Assembly: GCA_003388555.1 (NCBI GenBank)
Contig: QQVD01000057.1
Location: forward strand, 107,192 to 171,191
Reading direction: 5' to 3'
Length of the DNA: 64,000 bases
Origin: Acidobacteriota bacterium
Lineage (GTDB): Bacteria; Acidobacteriota; Thermoanaerobaculia; Multivoradales; Multivoraceae
Below, piece by piece: positions 40,129 to 50,097 of this stretch. How positions within the stretch are numbered: the stretch's first letter is position 1; every line of letters begins with the position of its first letter. The notes under the pieces were generated by a model that was not told the DNA's origin, made no database searches, and saw only the letters and a list, made by a program, of their open reading frames with translations. Position numbers and translations under genes: made by a program.

Positions 40129-41553
40129 ATGCGCCACCTGATGACCCGTTCGATGAACCGGCCGATCGGTCCGCTCCCCGCGGCTTCGATCCTCTGCTTG
40201 ACACTGCTCGCCCTGTGCGCCTCCACCGCGCTCGCCGCTCCTTCGGCGAACAACACCGCCAAGGACGCCGAGGTGGTGACTTGGGCGGAGCACGTGGCGC
40301 CGCTGCTGTTCGAGAACTGCGTCACCTGCCACCGGCCCGGGCAGACGGCGCCGATGTCGCTGCTGAGCTACAGCGAGGCGCGTCCGTGGGCGAAGTCGAT
40401 CCGCCAGGTCACCAGCGAGCGCATCATGCCGCCCTGGTTCGCCAACCCGGCGCACGGCGAGTTCGTCGAGGACCCGACTCTCACCGAAGGTGAGATCGAT
40501 CTGCTCGGCCGCTGGGTGGCGGCCGGCGCTCCGGCCGGCGACCTCGAGAAGGCGCCCGAGCCGCCGACCTTCGACAGCGACTGGGGCCTCGGCGAGCCCG
40601 ACGCGGTGTTCGCCGCCCCGGCCTACGAGGTGGCCGACGAGGTCGAGGACCACTACCAGTGGCTGGAGGTCGAGAACCCGCTCGACGAGGAGCGCTGGAT
40701 CAGCGCCATCGAGGTGAAGCCCGGCTTCGTCGAGGCGGTGCACCACCAGCTGACCTACCTGGCGCCGCCGGAAGCGACCATCGAGAGCGTGCAGAGCGGC
40801 GCCGGCAGCCTCGATCTCACCTTCGTCGGCGGCTGGGGCCCCGGCGTGGCGCCGCTCGAGTTCGCCCCCAACCACGGCATGCGCATGCCGGCCAAGAGCA
40901 AGCTGTTCTTCCAGATGCACTACCACAAGACTCCGGGGCCGGGCAGCGGCGGCATCGACCAGACCTCGATCGGACTGCACTTCCACGACGAGAAGCCGGA
41001 GAACGTGGTCACCACCCTGTGGCTGGTCGACCCCATTCTCGACATCCCGCCGGGCGAGGCGAACTACGCCTCGGGGTCTTCGTTCGTCACCCCCCACGAG
41101 GCGGTTCTGTTCGACTACACGCCGCACATGCACCTGCGCGGCAAGTCGATGAAGTTCACCGCCGAGTACCCAGACGGCACCCAGGAAGTGCTGCTCGACG
41201 TGCCGAACTACGATTTCAACTGGCAGCTCACCTACACCCCGGTCGAGCCGAAGGTGATCCCGGCGGGCACCACGATCCGGGTCGACGCGAGCTTCGACAA
41301 CTCGGCGGACAACCCGTCGAACCCCGATCCGACCGCCCGGGTCCGCTTCGGTGAGAAGACGACCGACGAGATGATGGTCGGCTTCATCCACTACACCTTC
41401 ACCGATCCGGCGCAGCAGGCCGACATGCCGAGCTTCATCGTGCCGGATCGCATGAAGGCGCAGTTCGAGCAGATCGAGAAGATGCGCGAGCAGCAGAAGA
41501 AGCAGAAGGCCGAGGCGGAAGGGGAGTCCGGCGAGTCGGGCGACGGTCGCTGA
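40129..41553 (+). CDS. secreted PHM-like copper monooxygenase with N-terminal cytochrome c motif
   Basis: A 474-residue exported protein. After the signal peptide (ILCLTLLALCASTALA) comes a c-type heme motif CVTCH (Cys64-His68). The rest resembles peptidylglycine hydroxylating monooxygenase (copper type II, ascorbate-dependent). All expected copper ligands can be placed: His205-His206 (VHHQLTY) and His264/266 (HYH) for one site, and His333-x-His335 (PHMHLRG) with Met415 (DEMMVGF) for the other. The C-terminus is a Lys/Glu-rich tail. Substrate unknown. ATG 40129 follows CTGGAGG by 9 bases. Confidence 0.82.
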   Translation: MRHLMTRSMNRPIGPLPAASILCLTLLALCASTALAAPSANNTAKDAEVVTWAEHVAPLLFENCVTCHRPGQTAPMSLLSYSEARPWAKSIRQVTSERIMPPWFANPAHGEFVEDPTLTEGEIDLLGRWVAAGAPAGDLEKAPEPPTFDSDWGLGEPDAVFAAPAYEVADEVEDHYQWLEVENPLDEERWISAIEVKPGFVEAVHHQLTYLAPPEATIESVQSGAGSLDLTFVGGWGPGVAPLEFAPNHGMRMPAKSKLFFQMHYHKTPGPGSGGIDQTSIGLHFHDEKPENVVTTLWLVDPILDIPPGEANYASGSSFVTPHEAVLFDYTPHMHLRGKSMKFTAEYPDGTQEVLLDVPNYDFNWQLTYTPVEPKVIPAGTTIRVDASFDNSADNPSNPDPTARVRFGEKTTDEMMVGFIHYTFTDPAQQADMPSFIVPDRMKAQFEQIEKMREQQKKQKAEAEGESGESGDGR

Positions 41554-41601
41554 GGCGCCGATCGCTGAGCACGTCGAGGTCGCATCCTCTCCGTCTGGTC
41601 C

Positions 41602-42015
41602 CTACAGGAAAGGATTGCGGACCTCGAGGCTGCCGTAGCGCTGGCCATCGCTGAGATCTTCGGTGAACAACACCGGCGCGCCGAGGGCCTCGGCCGCGGC
41701 CACGATGGCAGCGTCCCAGTAGGAGATCCGATACCGGAAGCTCGTCAGGGCGGCGATCTTGATCAGGCTCGGCTCGACCTGGATGCAGGGAAAGGCCTCG
41801 AGCTGCTCGATCCACTCGAGAGCGACCTCGGGGGGCAGTGGAGGCGTCGCCTTGCGGACGACGGTGACGTAGAACTCCTGCAGCACCTGCGCCGAGACTC
41901 CGAACGCCTCGTTCTCGATGAGCTGGAGAGCGCGCTCCGTCTTGTCCGGGTGGCTTGGATCGGGCGCTGCAGCGTAGACCAGGACGTTGGTGTCGAGGAA
42001 GCTATCGACGCTCAT
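41602..42015 (-). CDS. vapC: VapC-type PIN domain toxin
   Basis: A 137-residue PIN-domain ribonuclease. The acidic catalytic residues appear as SFLDTNVLVYA (Asp8), QEFYVTV (Glu about 47), and SYWDAAIVAAAEALGA (Asp about 99) with TEDLSDGQ (Asp about 118). VapC toxins cut tRNA or rRNA and are neutralised by their antitoxin. The gene overlaps the antitoxin stop by 14 bases, a typical toxin-antitoxin arrangement. Target RNA unknown. Confidence 0.87.
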   Translation of the reverse strand: MSVDSFLDTNVLVYAAAPDPSHPDKTERALQLIENEAFGVSAQVLQEFYVTVVRKATPPLPPEVALEWIEQLEAFPCIQVEPSLIKIAALTSFRYRISYWDAAIVAAAEALGAPVLFTEDLSDGQRYGSLEVRNPFL

Positions 42016-42235
42016 GGAGGTCTTCCCGGGTCCATTCTCGTGGCGCCGAGCGGGCGGGCGTGGACCGGCTGAGCTCGCGCATGCGTTGCCGCGCCTGGCG
42101 CGCCCGGCTCTCGCGCTGTGCGAGGTCGGTGAGGAACTGGCGCACCAGCGCGTTCACCGAGGTCTCGTGCTCGGCCGCGTGGCGGCGGACCTGTGCGAGG
42201 ACGTCGTCATCGACGCTCAGAGTGATGTTCTTCAT
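42002..42235 (-). CDS. vapB: VapB-type ribbon-helix-helix antitoxin
   Basis: A 77-residue protein with an N-terminal ribbon-helix-helix fold (KNITLSVDDDVLAQVRRHAAEHETSVNALVRQFL) and a charged C-terminal tail that probably wraps the PIN toxin. RHH antitoxins repress their own operon. The promoter carries an inverted repeat matching this role. ATG 42235 sits 7 bases after TATACT, so the mRNA is probably leaderless. Confidence 0.83.
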   Translation of the reverse strand: MKNITLSVDDDVLAQVRRHAAEHETSVNALVRQFLTDLAQRESRARQARQRMRELSRSTPARSAPREWTREDLHERR

Positions 42236-42239
42236 GTCA

Positions 42240-42260
42240 CACAGTATACGTGTAACTGTG
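42240..42260 (-). promoter_or_regulatory. vapBC promoter and operator
   Basis: CACAGT and ACTGTG form an inverted repeat with a 9-base centre. On the minus strand the -10 TATACT (42248-42243) lies within it, so bound antitoxin would cover the promoter. Spacing of 7 bases to the vapB ATG indicates a leaderless start. Confidence 0.6.
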
Positions 42261-42376
42261 GGAGCGCGTTCCGAATCCTGAGCGACGTGACCCGCCGTCG
42301 CCGGGCGGCTCGAAACTGAAGGACGGCCCCAGTGGGCTCGGGTCTCGAACGAGCTTGCGTCTTAGTCCCAGTCTGC

Positions 42377-42422
42377 TAACATCCGTCCATCCGGATCAAC
42401 CGCTGGATCGATGAATCCGGAT
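42377..42422 (+). promoter_or_regulatory. sahR promoter with twin ATCCGGAT palindromes
   Basis: A -10-like TAACAT (42377-42382) is followed by two identical 8-bp palindromes ATCCGGAT (42389-42396 and 42415-42422), 26 bases apart start to start, about two and a half helical turns. A half-copy ATCCG begins at 42381. These are candidate operators for the ArsR-type regulator just downstream. Confidence 0.55.
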
Positions 42423-42448
42423 CCTCGGTTCCTCCGGAAGAGCCCATC

Positions 42449-43468
42449 ATGCAGCGCCCCGACGTCCTCGATCAGCTCGCCACCCTCTCCGAAGAGACGC
42501 GAGTCCGCCTGCTCCTCGTGCTCGAGGCGCAGGAGCTGATGGTGGGGGAGCTGTGCCAGGTGCTCGAGCTGCCGCAGTCGACGGTGAGCCGCCACCTCAA
42601 GCAGCTCGTCGACCAGCAGTGGCTCTCCCTGCGGCGCGACGGCACCCGCAGCTTCTACCGCCTCGACCTGCGGCGGCTCGACCCGGCCTCGCGTAAGCTC
42701 TGGCTGCTGGTCAGGGAGCGGGTCACCGGCAGCGATGCGTCGAGCTTCGACGCCGACCAGGTCCGTCTGCGCGAGGTGCTGGCCCAGCGCCGTGCCGACT
42801 CGCAGCGTTTCTTCGCCGTCTCCGCTGGTGACTGGCAGCGGCTGCGGGAGGAGCTCTACGGACCTGGCTTCGACCTGGTCGCGCTGGTGGGCCTGCTCGA
42901 GCCCGGCTCCACGGTCGGCGACCTCGGCTGCGGCAGCGGCGAGTTGACCGCGCTGGTGGCGCCCTTCGTCGAGCGGGTGATCGGCGTCGACGCCTCGGCG
43001 GAGATGCTCCAGCTCGCCGGCCAGAGAACGCAGGGCCTGGACAACGTCGAGTTGCGCAGCGGACAGCTCGAGAACCTGCCGATCGCCGACAGTGCGCTGG
43101 ACGTCGCAGTGCTCAACCTGGTGCTCAGTCACGCGGCGGAGCCAGAGCGCACCCTGAGAGAAGCATCCCGGGCGCTACGCCCCGGAGGCGCCGCGCTGAT
43201 CGTCGATCTGCTGCCGCACCGCGACGACGCGCTGCGCGAGCGCCTCGGCCACGTCTGGCAGGGCTTCTCGCACGCCGCGCTCGACGAGGCCTGCGAGACG
43301 GCGGGGCTCACTCTCGGTGCCTTCCACCCGCTGCCGCCGAGGCCGCGGGCGCAGGGACCGGCTCTCTTCGCCGCCAGCGCGCGGGTGCCGCGGGTGCCGA
43401 AGCTGCAGGGCGAGAGTCGACGTGGCGAGACGGCCACACCGGTGACGCCGGTGACACCGGGAGCCTGA
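42449..43468 (+). CDS. sahR: SahR-like regulator: ArsR helix-turn-helix fused to a methyltransferase-fold domain
   Basis: A 339-residue protein. Residues 1-85 form an ArsR winged helix (MVGELCQVLELPQSTVSRHLKQL). Residues of about 145-310 are a class-I SAM-dependent methyltransferase fold with the SAM/SAH motif DLGCGSGELT. This is the architecture of SahR, an SAH-responsive repressor of SAM-cycle genes described in Proteobacteria, and the next gene is ahcY, its core target. No metal-binding Cys of ArsR type is seen. A Pro/Thr-rich tail ends the protein. The gene is about 110 bases upstream of ahcY and probably co-transcribed. Confidence 0.85.
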   Translation: MQRPDVLDQLATLSEETRVRLLLVLEAQELMVGELCQVLELPQSTVSRHLKQLVDQQWLSLRRDGTRSFYRLDLRRLDPASRKLWLLVRERVTGSDASSFDADQVRLREVLAQRRADSQRFFAVSAGDWQRLREELYGPGFDLVALVGLLEPGSTVGDLGCGSGELTALVAPFVERVIGVDASAEMLQLAGQRTQGLDNVELRSGQLENLPIADSALDVAVLNLVLSHAAEPERTLREASRALRPGGAALIVDLLPHRDDALRERLGHVWQGFSHAALDEACETAGLTLGAFHPLPPRPRAQGPALFAASARVPRVPKLQGESRRGETATPVTPVTPGA

Positions 43469-43579
43469 TCCGCCCGAAGCCCGATCCAGCTCGTCAGCTC
43501 ACCGTACAGACCTCCGACAACGACCGAGAAGACACTCACCTCACACTCACCTCCCACACCCATAGGAATGGAGAATCAG

Positions 43580-45055
<1,476 letters not shown>

Positions 45056-45138
45056 GCTCCGGGACCGGTCCGCACCGCCTCCGGCTCCGGCGGCGGTCGC
45101 GGGGCGGTGCCTGCGGTGGCGCTCGTCGTCGCCTCGAG

Positions 45139-45180
45139 ACGCCCGCAGTGCGAGAGCCTGCGGGCGTTCGTTCTTTCGTT
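45139..45180 (+). terminator. Rho-independent terminator after ahcY
   Basis: A perfect 10-bp stem, ACGCCCGCAG with CTGCGGGCGT, encloses a 9-base loop and is followed by TTCGTTCTTTCGTT. It is the clearest intrinsic terminator in the window. Confidence 0.85.
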
Positions 45181-45368
45181 GCGGCCTTGGCGGAGCCGCG
45201 AGAAGCCGACCGGTTCAGGTCCGGCCAGCGGTGCTGCAGCCTCAGCCGCCAGCAACCCATGGATCCCGGCGTCGTCAGGGACGACGAAGTGGAGGGATGG
45301 CTCCTCCGCCGCGGCTCATCCGACCGTTCAGGTCCAAGGCCGGGCAAGCTCTCGCCGCCACCAGAGGG

Positions 45369-45415
45369 GAGGAACCCGCGGGACCCTGCGGGTCTCCCGC
45401 CGGTTGAGGTTCCTC
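45369..45415 (+). ncRNA. candidate structured RNA element (nested hairpin)
   Basis: The outer stem GAGGAACC/GGTTCCTC encloses an inner stem GCGGGA-CCC/GGG-TC-TCCCGC with a TGC loop and a 2-base bulge. All arms are contiguous in a region without a gene. No known RNA family is recognised. It could be part of a small RNA or a processing signal. Confidence 0.35.
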
Positions 45416-45605
45416 TGCCGCCGCCAGACGCCCGGCCCGATGAGCCGAGTGCGGTGTGATGGTGTGCACGACGGCGGCAGGACTGGGGGATCGATCGGAG
45501 GCGGGCCGGCATCGCGACGTTGAAACGCATCCGCGCGCAGCCTCGTCGTCGTACCCGAGGGCAGTGACTTTCCGTGGGTTCATGCTGCTACCGCATCTTT
45601 CTCGG

Positions 45606-45613
45606 TATAGAGT
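45606..45613 (+). promoter_or_regulatory. -10 element of the mltD-like gene
   Basis: TATAGAGT combines TATAGA and TAGAGT in a locally AT-richer stretch. Initiation near 45619 would give a leader of about 57 bases. Confidence 0.5.
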
Positions 45614-45675
45614 CGCGACCACGAAACTGCCCCTCACCCGTTCAACTCCGACTCTCATCCGATCCGCCCATCTCG

Positions 45676-47541
45676 ATGAGCCCACTGGCTTTCGCCCAGC
45701 TCCGCCGCTCCACTCCCACTCCTGTCGCTCTGTTGGTGGCCGGCCTGCTCCTGCTCGGCCTGACCAGCACGACGGCCGCGGCCGGCGCCCAGGCGATCGA
45801 CCCGCGGCTCGATGCGGACCTGTTCCCCGTGCCGGAGAGCCTGGTGCCGGCAGTGCGCTTCTGGCAGGACATCTTCGGCCGCTACGAGAGCACCCAGGTC
45901 GTCATCCACGACGACGAGCACCTCGACGTCGTCTACTCGGTGGTCGACGTCTCCGACCTGACCCTCTCGGGTCTGTCGGACCTGCAGAAGGCGCGGGAGC
46001 GCCAGCGCCGCGTGCGCGACGCGATGGACGACGCGCGGGCGGTGATCCGGGCGCTCAACGGTGACGGCAGAGTCGCCGTCGACGGCGCCCAGCTCGCCCG
46101 TGCGAGAGCGGTGTGGAACGCGGTGCCGAACGGCGACCGCTACCTGCGCACCGCAGGCAGCCGGGTGCGCTCGCAGGCCGGGCTGCGCGACCGCTTCGCC
46201 GAGGCGATCCAGACCGCCGGCATGTTCATGCCCGGGATCCGCGCCGCCCTGCGCGAGCATGGAGTCCCTGAGGAGATCGCCTGCCTGCCGTTCGTCGAGT
46301 CGATGTTCAACTACAAGGCGCGTTCGAAGGTCGGGGCGTCGGGGGCCTGGCAGTTCACCCGCTCCACTGGCGTCATGTTCCTGCAGATCGACTCGGCGGT
46401 CGACGCGCGCTCCGACGTGCTGCTGGCGGCCGACGGCGCGGCGCGCATGCTGCGCCGAGGCTACGAGAACTTGAAGAGCTGGCCGATCACCCTCACCGGC
46501 TACAACCATGGCATGGCCGGCATGGCGAACGCGGTGCGCCGCCTCGGCACCCGCGACATCGGGCGGGTGGTTCAGGAGTACCAGTCGAGGACCTTCGGTT
46601 TCGCTTCTCGCAACTTCTACGCCGAGTTCGTCGCCGCCTTCCTCACCTACAGCGACCGCGAGCGCCTCTTCCCGGGCATCCAGCCTCTACCCGAGAGGCG
46701 CTTCGACGAGTTGCGACTCGACCGCTACGTCTCGCTGCTCGACATGGCTGTGCTCGGCCAGGCCTCCGAGCTGCAGCTCATCGAGCTCAACCCCGCCCTC
46801 AGCAGCGAGGTGCACCGAGGCACCCTGCTGATCCCGCCCGGCTATCCGCTGCGGGTGCCGGAGGGGACCCGGGCGCAGTTCGAGAGGGCGTACGAACGGA
46901 TCCCCGAGGATCGCAGGCGCACCCGCCAGCTGGCCAGCCAGCACCGGGTCGCCTCGGGCGACACGGTCGGCTCGATCGCCGCTCGCTACGGCACCACGGT
47001 GGCGGCGATCCAGCGCGCCAACAACCTGCCTCGCGCTGACCGGATCTACGTCGGTCAGGTGCTCGAGGTGCCGACCCACGGCGCCGGATCCAGCAACTGG
47101 CGGGTGCGGCTCGATCCGGCCGAGCTCGACGGCAGCGCGACTTCGATCGCGGTGGCGCGGGCGAGCAGCGGCGAAGCCTCGGGACCGGAGCCGCCCGCGG
47201 TGAGTACGGCCGCTGGGGCCGCGGGCGATTCCTCGCTGCAGGTGCACACAGTGCGACGTGGAGAGGCGCTGTCGTCGATCGCCTCTCGCTACGGCGTCTC
47301 CGCTTCGCTGCTGGTGCGCAGCAACGACCTCGCCTCGCCCGATCGCATCCACGTCGGTCAGCGGCTGGTGATCCCGCCGTCGGGCACCCGCCTGCACACG
47401 GTGCGCAGCGGCGACACCCTGGGGGCGATCGCCGAGCGCTACGCCACCACGGTCACCGCCTTGATGCGCGCCAACCGCCTCGACAGCAGCGTGATCCGGG
47501 TGGGGCAGGTGCTCGCGGTGCCGCCGGCCCGGGGCGGCTGA
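45676..47541 (+). CDS. mltD: membrane-bound lytic transglycosylase with three LysM repeats (MltD-like)
   Basis: A 621-residue exported murein hydrolase. After a signal peptide (VALLVAGLLLLGLTSTTAAAGA) comes an N-terminal helical region, then an SLT lysozyme-like domain at about 190-330 with the catalytic Glu in LPFVESMFNYKA (about residue 206), SGAWQF and YNHGMAGM. Three LysM repeats bind peptidoglycan (about 420-465, 522-567, 572-617), each starting H-x-V-x(2)-G-[DE]. This enzyme cleaves glycan strands to form 1,6-anhydro-MurNAc ends. The N-terminus lacks a clear lipobox. ATG 45676 has no obvious ribosome site. Confidence 0.9.
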   Translation: MSPLAFAQLRRSTPTPVALLVAGLLLLGLTSTTAAAGAQAIDPRLDADLFPVPESLVPAVRFWQDIFGRYESTQVVIHDDEHLDVVYSVVDVSDLTLSGLSDLQKARERQRRVRDAMDDARAVIRALNGDGRVAVDGAQLARARAVWNAVPNGDRYLRTAGSRVRSQAGLRDRFAEAIQTAGMFMPGIRAALREHGVPEEIACLPFVESMFNYKARSKVGASGAWQFTRSTGVMFLQIDSAVDARSDVLLAADGAARMLRRGYENLKSWPITLTGYNHGMAGMANAVRRLGTRDIGRVVQEYQSRTFGFASRNFYAEFVAAFLTYSDRERLFPGIQPLPERRFDELRLDRYVSLLDMAVLGQASELQLIELNPALSSEVHRGTLLIPPGYPLRVPEGTRAQFERAYERIPEDRRRTRQLASQHRVASGDTVGSIAARYGTTVAAIQRANNLPRADRIYVGQVLEVPTHGAGSSNWRVRLDPAELDGSATSIAVARASSGEASGPEPPAVSTAAGAAGDSSLQVHTVRRGEALSSIASRYGVSASLLVRSNDLASPDRIHVGQRLVIPPSGTRLHTVRSGDTLGAIAERYATTVTALMRANRLDSSVIRVGQVLAVPPARGG

Positions 47542-47565
47542 ACGGCCGACTCGGCGCGGAGGCCG

Positions 47566-48177
47566 GTGTTGTTGTCGACGCGCCGCGAGCTCGAGGAGTT
47601 CCTCGGCGACTTCGATCCGCGGCCGATCGGAGGCGACGGACTGCGTCGCGCCGCGGTCGCCTGCGTGCTGGCACCGCGACGTGACGGCGAGCTTTCGTTC
47701 CTGCTCACCCGGCGTGCCAGCACCCTGCGCCGCCACCGGGGTCAGTTCGCACTTCCGGGAGGTCGCATCGACCCCGGCGAGAGCGCCGACCTCGCTGCCC
47801 GGCGCGAGCTGCACGAGGAGCTCGCGGTCGACCTCGCGCCCAGTGCGGTGCTGGGCCGGCTCGACGACTACGCCACCCGTTCCGGCTACGTGATCACGCC
47901 GGTGGTGCTGTGGTGCGACGCCAGGCCCGAGGTGCGGCCGGCGCCCGAAGAGGTGGCGAGGGTCTTCCGGGTCAGCTTCGCCGAGCTCGATCACGAGCAG
48001 ATGCCGACGTTGAGAGCGATCGAGGAGAGCGACCGGCCGGTGCTCTCGGTGCCACTGCGCGGCAACTTCGTGCACGCCCCGACGGCGGCGGTGATCTACC
48101 AGCTGTGGGAGATGGTGTGGCGCGGGCGGCGGGTGCACGTGGCAGACTACGAGCAGCCGGTCTTCGCCTGGCGTTGA
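47566..48177 (+). CDS. Nudix hydrolase, CoA pyrophosphatase-like
   Basis: A 203-residue Nudix protein with the box G-G-R-I-D-P-G-E (65-72) and RELHEEL (80-86). The preceding RRHRGQFALPGG matches the CoA-diphosphatase (NUDT7/YeaB) subgroup, which hydrolyses CoA and acyl-CoA to 4'-phosphopantetheine and 3',5'-ADP. Start is GTG 47566, with TTG 47569 and 47572 also in frame; GGAGG lies at 47558-47562, so one of the TTGs may be the real start. Twenty-four bases separate it from the upstream mltD stop. Confidence 0.85.
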   Translation: MLLSTRRELEEFLGDFDPRPIGGDGLRRAAVACVLAPRRDGELSFLLTRRASTLRRHRGQFALPGGRIDPGESADLAARRELHEELAVDLAPSAVLGRLDDYATRSGYVITPVVLWCDARPEVRPAPEEVARVFRVSFAELDHEQMPTLRAIEESDRPVLSVPLRGNFVHAPTAAVIYQLWEMVWRGRRVHVADYEQPVFAWR

Positions 48178-48277
48178 GCCAGGCCTCGGCTGCTTCGCGA
48201 CAGAGGAGCCGAGGCGTCGCCCGCCCCGGCTCGCCATCGTCCTCCCTCAGGAAGAGGTCTCAGCCAAGGTGAACAAG

Positions 48278-50008
48278 ATGCCTGCCGCAGCTCTCGATCG
48301 TCAGATCCTCCGAGGCCCGGGGATCTCGCTCCTCGCCACCGTCCTGCTGCTCGGCTGCGCCGCCCAAGAGGGAGCCGACACCGGCGCTGCCGACCTCGTG
48401 GTGCGAGGTGGCAACGTGATCACGCTGGCGGATCCGCCCCGCGCCGAGGCGGTGGCGGTGCTCGGCGGCGAGATCGTCTTTGTCGGCAGCGACGCCGACG
48501 CCGCGGATTGGGTGGGCGAGGGGACCGAGGTGATCGACCTCGCCGGCGCCACCGTGGTGCCCGGACTGATCGAAGGACACGGCCACTACCTCGGCACTGG
48601 CGAGGAGATGCTGCAGCTCGACCTCGCCAGCGCCCGCCGCTGGAGCGACATCGTCGCCAAGGTGGAGGAGGCGGCCGCCGCAGCGACGCCGGGAGAGTGG
48701 ATCCTGGGTCGCGGCTGGCACCAGGAGAAGTGGGACGCGGTACCCGAAGGTCCCGTGGTCGAGGGCGTGCCGCTGCACGCATCGCTGTCGGCCGTCAGCC
48801 CCGAGAACCCCGTGCTGTTGACCCACGCCAGCGGCCACGCCGCCTTCGTCAACGCCAGGGCTCTCGATCTCGCCGGAATCGACGCCTCGACCCCTGACCC
48901 CGAGGGCGGCACCATCGTGCGCGACGCCAGCGGCGCTGCCACGGGTCTGCTGCGGGAGACGGCCCAGGGCCTGGTGGCGGCGGCTCGCGGCTCCGGCTTC
49001 GACGAGGCGCGCGCTCGTGAGGCGGCGCGCCTGGCGGCCGAAGAGGCACTGCGCCACGGCATCACCTCCTTCCAGGACGCCGGCTCGAGCGTCGACGAGA
49101 TCCGCCTGCTGCAGAAGCTCGACGCCGAGGGCGCGCTGCCGGTGCGGCTGTGGGTGATGATCCGCGCCGACAACGACACGATGACCCGGAGCCTGCCGGA
49201 GCTGCTCGCCGTACCGGCGAGCGAGACCCTCGTCCTCGGCGGGATCAAGAAGTCGCTCGACGGCGCTCTCGGATCGCACGGCGCCTGGCTGCTCGAGCCC
49301 TACAGCGACCTGCCGTCGACCAGCGGCCTCAACACGGTGCCGCTCTCCGAGGTCGAAGGCGCCGCCGAGCTGGCGCGCGAACACGACCTGCAGCTCTGCA
49401 TCCACGCCATCGGCGACCGCGCCAACCGCGAGGTCCTCGACCTGTTCGAGGCGCAGTTCGCGGCCGAAGGCGAGCTGCCGAGCCAGCGTCGCTGGCGCAT
49501 CGAGCACGCCCAGCATCTGCACCCGGACGACATCCCGCGCTTCGCCGAGCTCGGCGTCGTCGCCTCGATGCAGGGGGTGCACTGCACCTCGGACGGCCCC
49601 TGGGTGCCGCAGCGGATCGGGGACGAGCGCGCCGAGCAGGGCGCCTACGTCTGGCGCAAGCTGATCGACAGCGGGGCGCGGGTCAGCAACGGCACCGACG
49701 TGCCGGTCGAGGAGATCGATCCGCTGGCTTCGCTCGACGCCTCGATGACCCGCGAGATGCCGAGCGGCGAGATCTTCTACGGCGACCAGGTGATGACCCC
49801 CGAGGAGGCACTGCGCTCGTACACCCTGGAGGCCGCCTACGCCGCCTTCCAGGAGGACCGCAAGGGCAGCATCGAGGTCGGCAAGCTGGGGGATCTGACC
49901 GTGGTCTCTGCGGACCCGCTGGCCGTGGCGCCGGCGACGGTGAGCGACCTCGAAGTGCTCTACACCATCGTCGGCGGTGAGGTGGCCTACCGCGGCGGAG
50001 AAGAGTGA
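48278..50008 (+). CDS. amidohydrolase family lipoprotein (YtcJ-like)
   Basis: A 576-residue exported metal-dependent hydrolase of the YtcJ/amidohydrolase-3 group. The signal segment LLATVLLLGCAAQ contains a lipobox Cys. The metal site starts with GLIEGHGHYLGTG; further ligands lie in CIHAIGDRANRE and RIEHAQHL, and a final Asp in NGTDVPVEEIDP. The TIM barrel and small beta domain (VVRGGNVITL at the start, GKLGDLTVVSADPL at the end) are complete. Substrate unknown; a peptide-, urea- or formamide-like bond is expected. AAGGTGA lies 6 bases before ATG 48278; GTG 48269 is an alternative. Confidence 0.86.
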   Translation: MPAAALDRQILRGPGISLLATVLLLGCAAQEGADTGAADLVVRGGNVITLADPPRAEAVAVLGGEIVFVGSDADAADWVGEGTEVIDLAGATVVPGLIEGHGHYLGTGEEMLQLDLASARRWSDIVAKVEEAAAAATPGEWILGRGWHQEKWDAVPEGPVVEGVPLHASLSAVSPENPVLLTHASGHAAFVNARALDLAGIDASTPDPEGGTIVRDASGAATGLLRETAQGLVAAARGSGFDEARAREAARLAAEEALRHGITSFQDAGSSVDEIRLLQKLDAEGALPVRLWVMIRADNDTMTRSLPELLAVPASETLVLGGIKKSLDGALGSHGAWLLEPYSDLPSTSGLNTVPLSEVEGAAELAREHDLQLCIHAIGDRANREVLDLFEAQFAAEGELPSQRRWRIEHAQHLHPDDIPRFAELGVVASMQGVHCTSDGPWVPQRIGDERAEQGAYVWRKLIDSGARVSNGTDVPVEEIDPLASLDASMTREMPSGEIFYGDQVMTPEEALRSYTLEAAYAAFQEDRKGSIEVGKLGDLTVVSADPLAVAPATVSDLEVLYTIVGGEVAYRGGEE

Positions 50009-50097
50009 GTCGGCTCGGCGCACGCCAGGCCCGGCGCACCGGAATCGCCCGGGCGCCGGACCCAGGCGGCGAGGAGGCCTGCAGGCCGAGGAGATCG

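Larger units (their letters stand above)
45056..45675 (+). other. 620-base structured intergenic region between ahcY and mltD
   Basis: No credible gene. After the ahcY terminator there is a perfect CGTCGTC-AGG-GACGACG hairpin (45270-45286), a nested long stem at 45369-45415, and an imperfect direct repeat (CCGACCGGTTCAGGTCC at about 45206, CCGACCGTTCAGGTCC at about 45320). The right end carries the mltD promoter. Confidence 0.55.

Noticed and set aside
43469-43579. Possible SAH riboswitch upstream of ahcY
   Set aside because: The conserved SAH-aptamer core was not found; regulation by the adjacent SahR-like protein explains the locus better.
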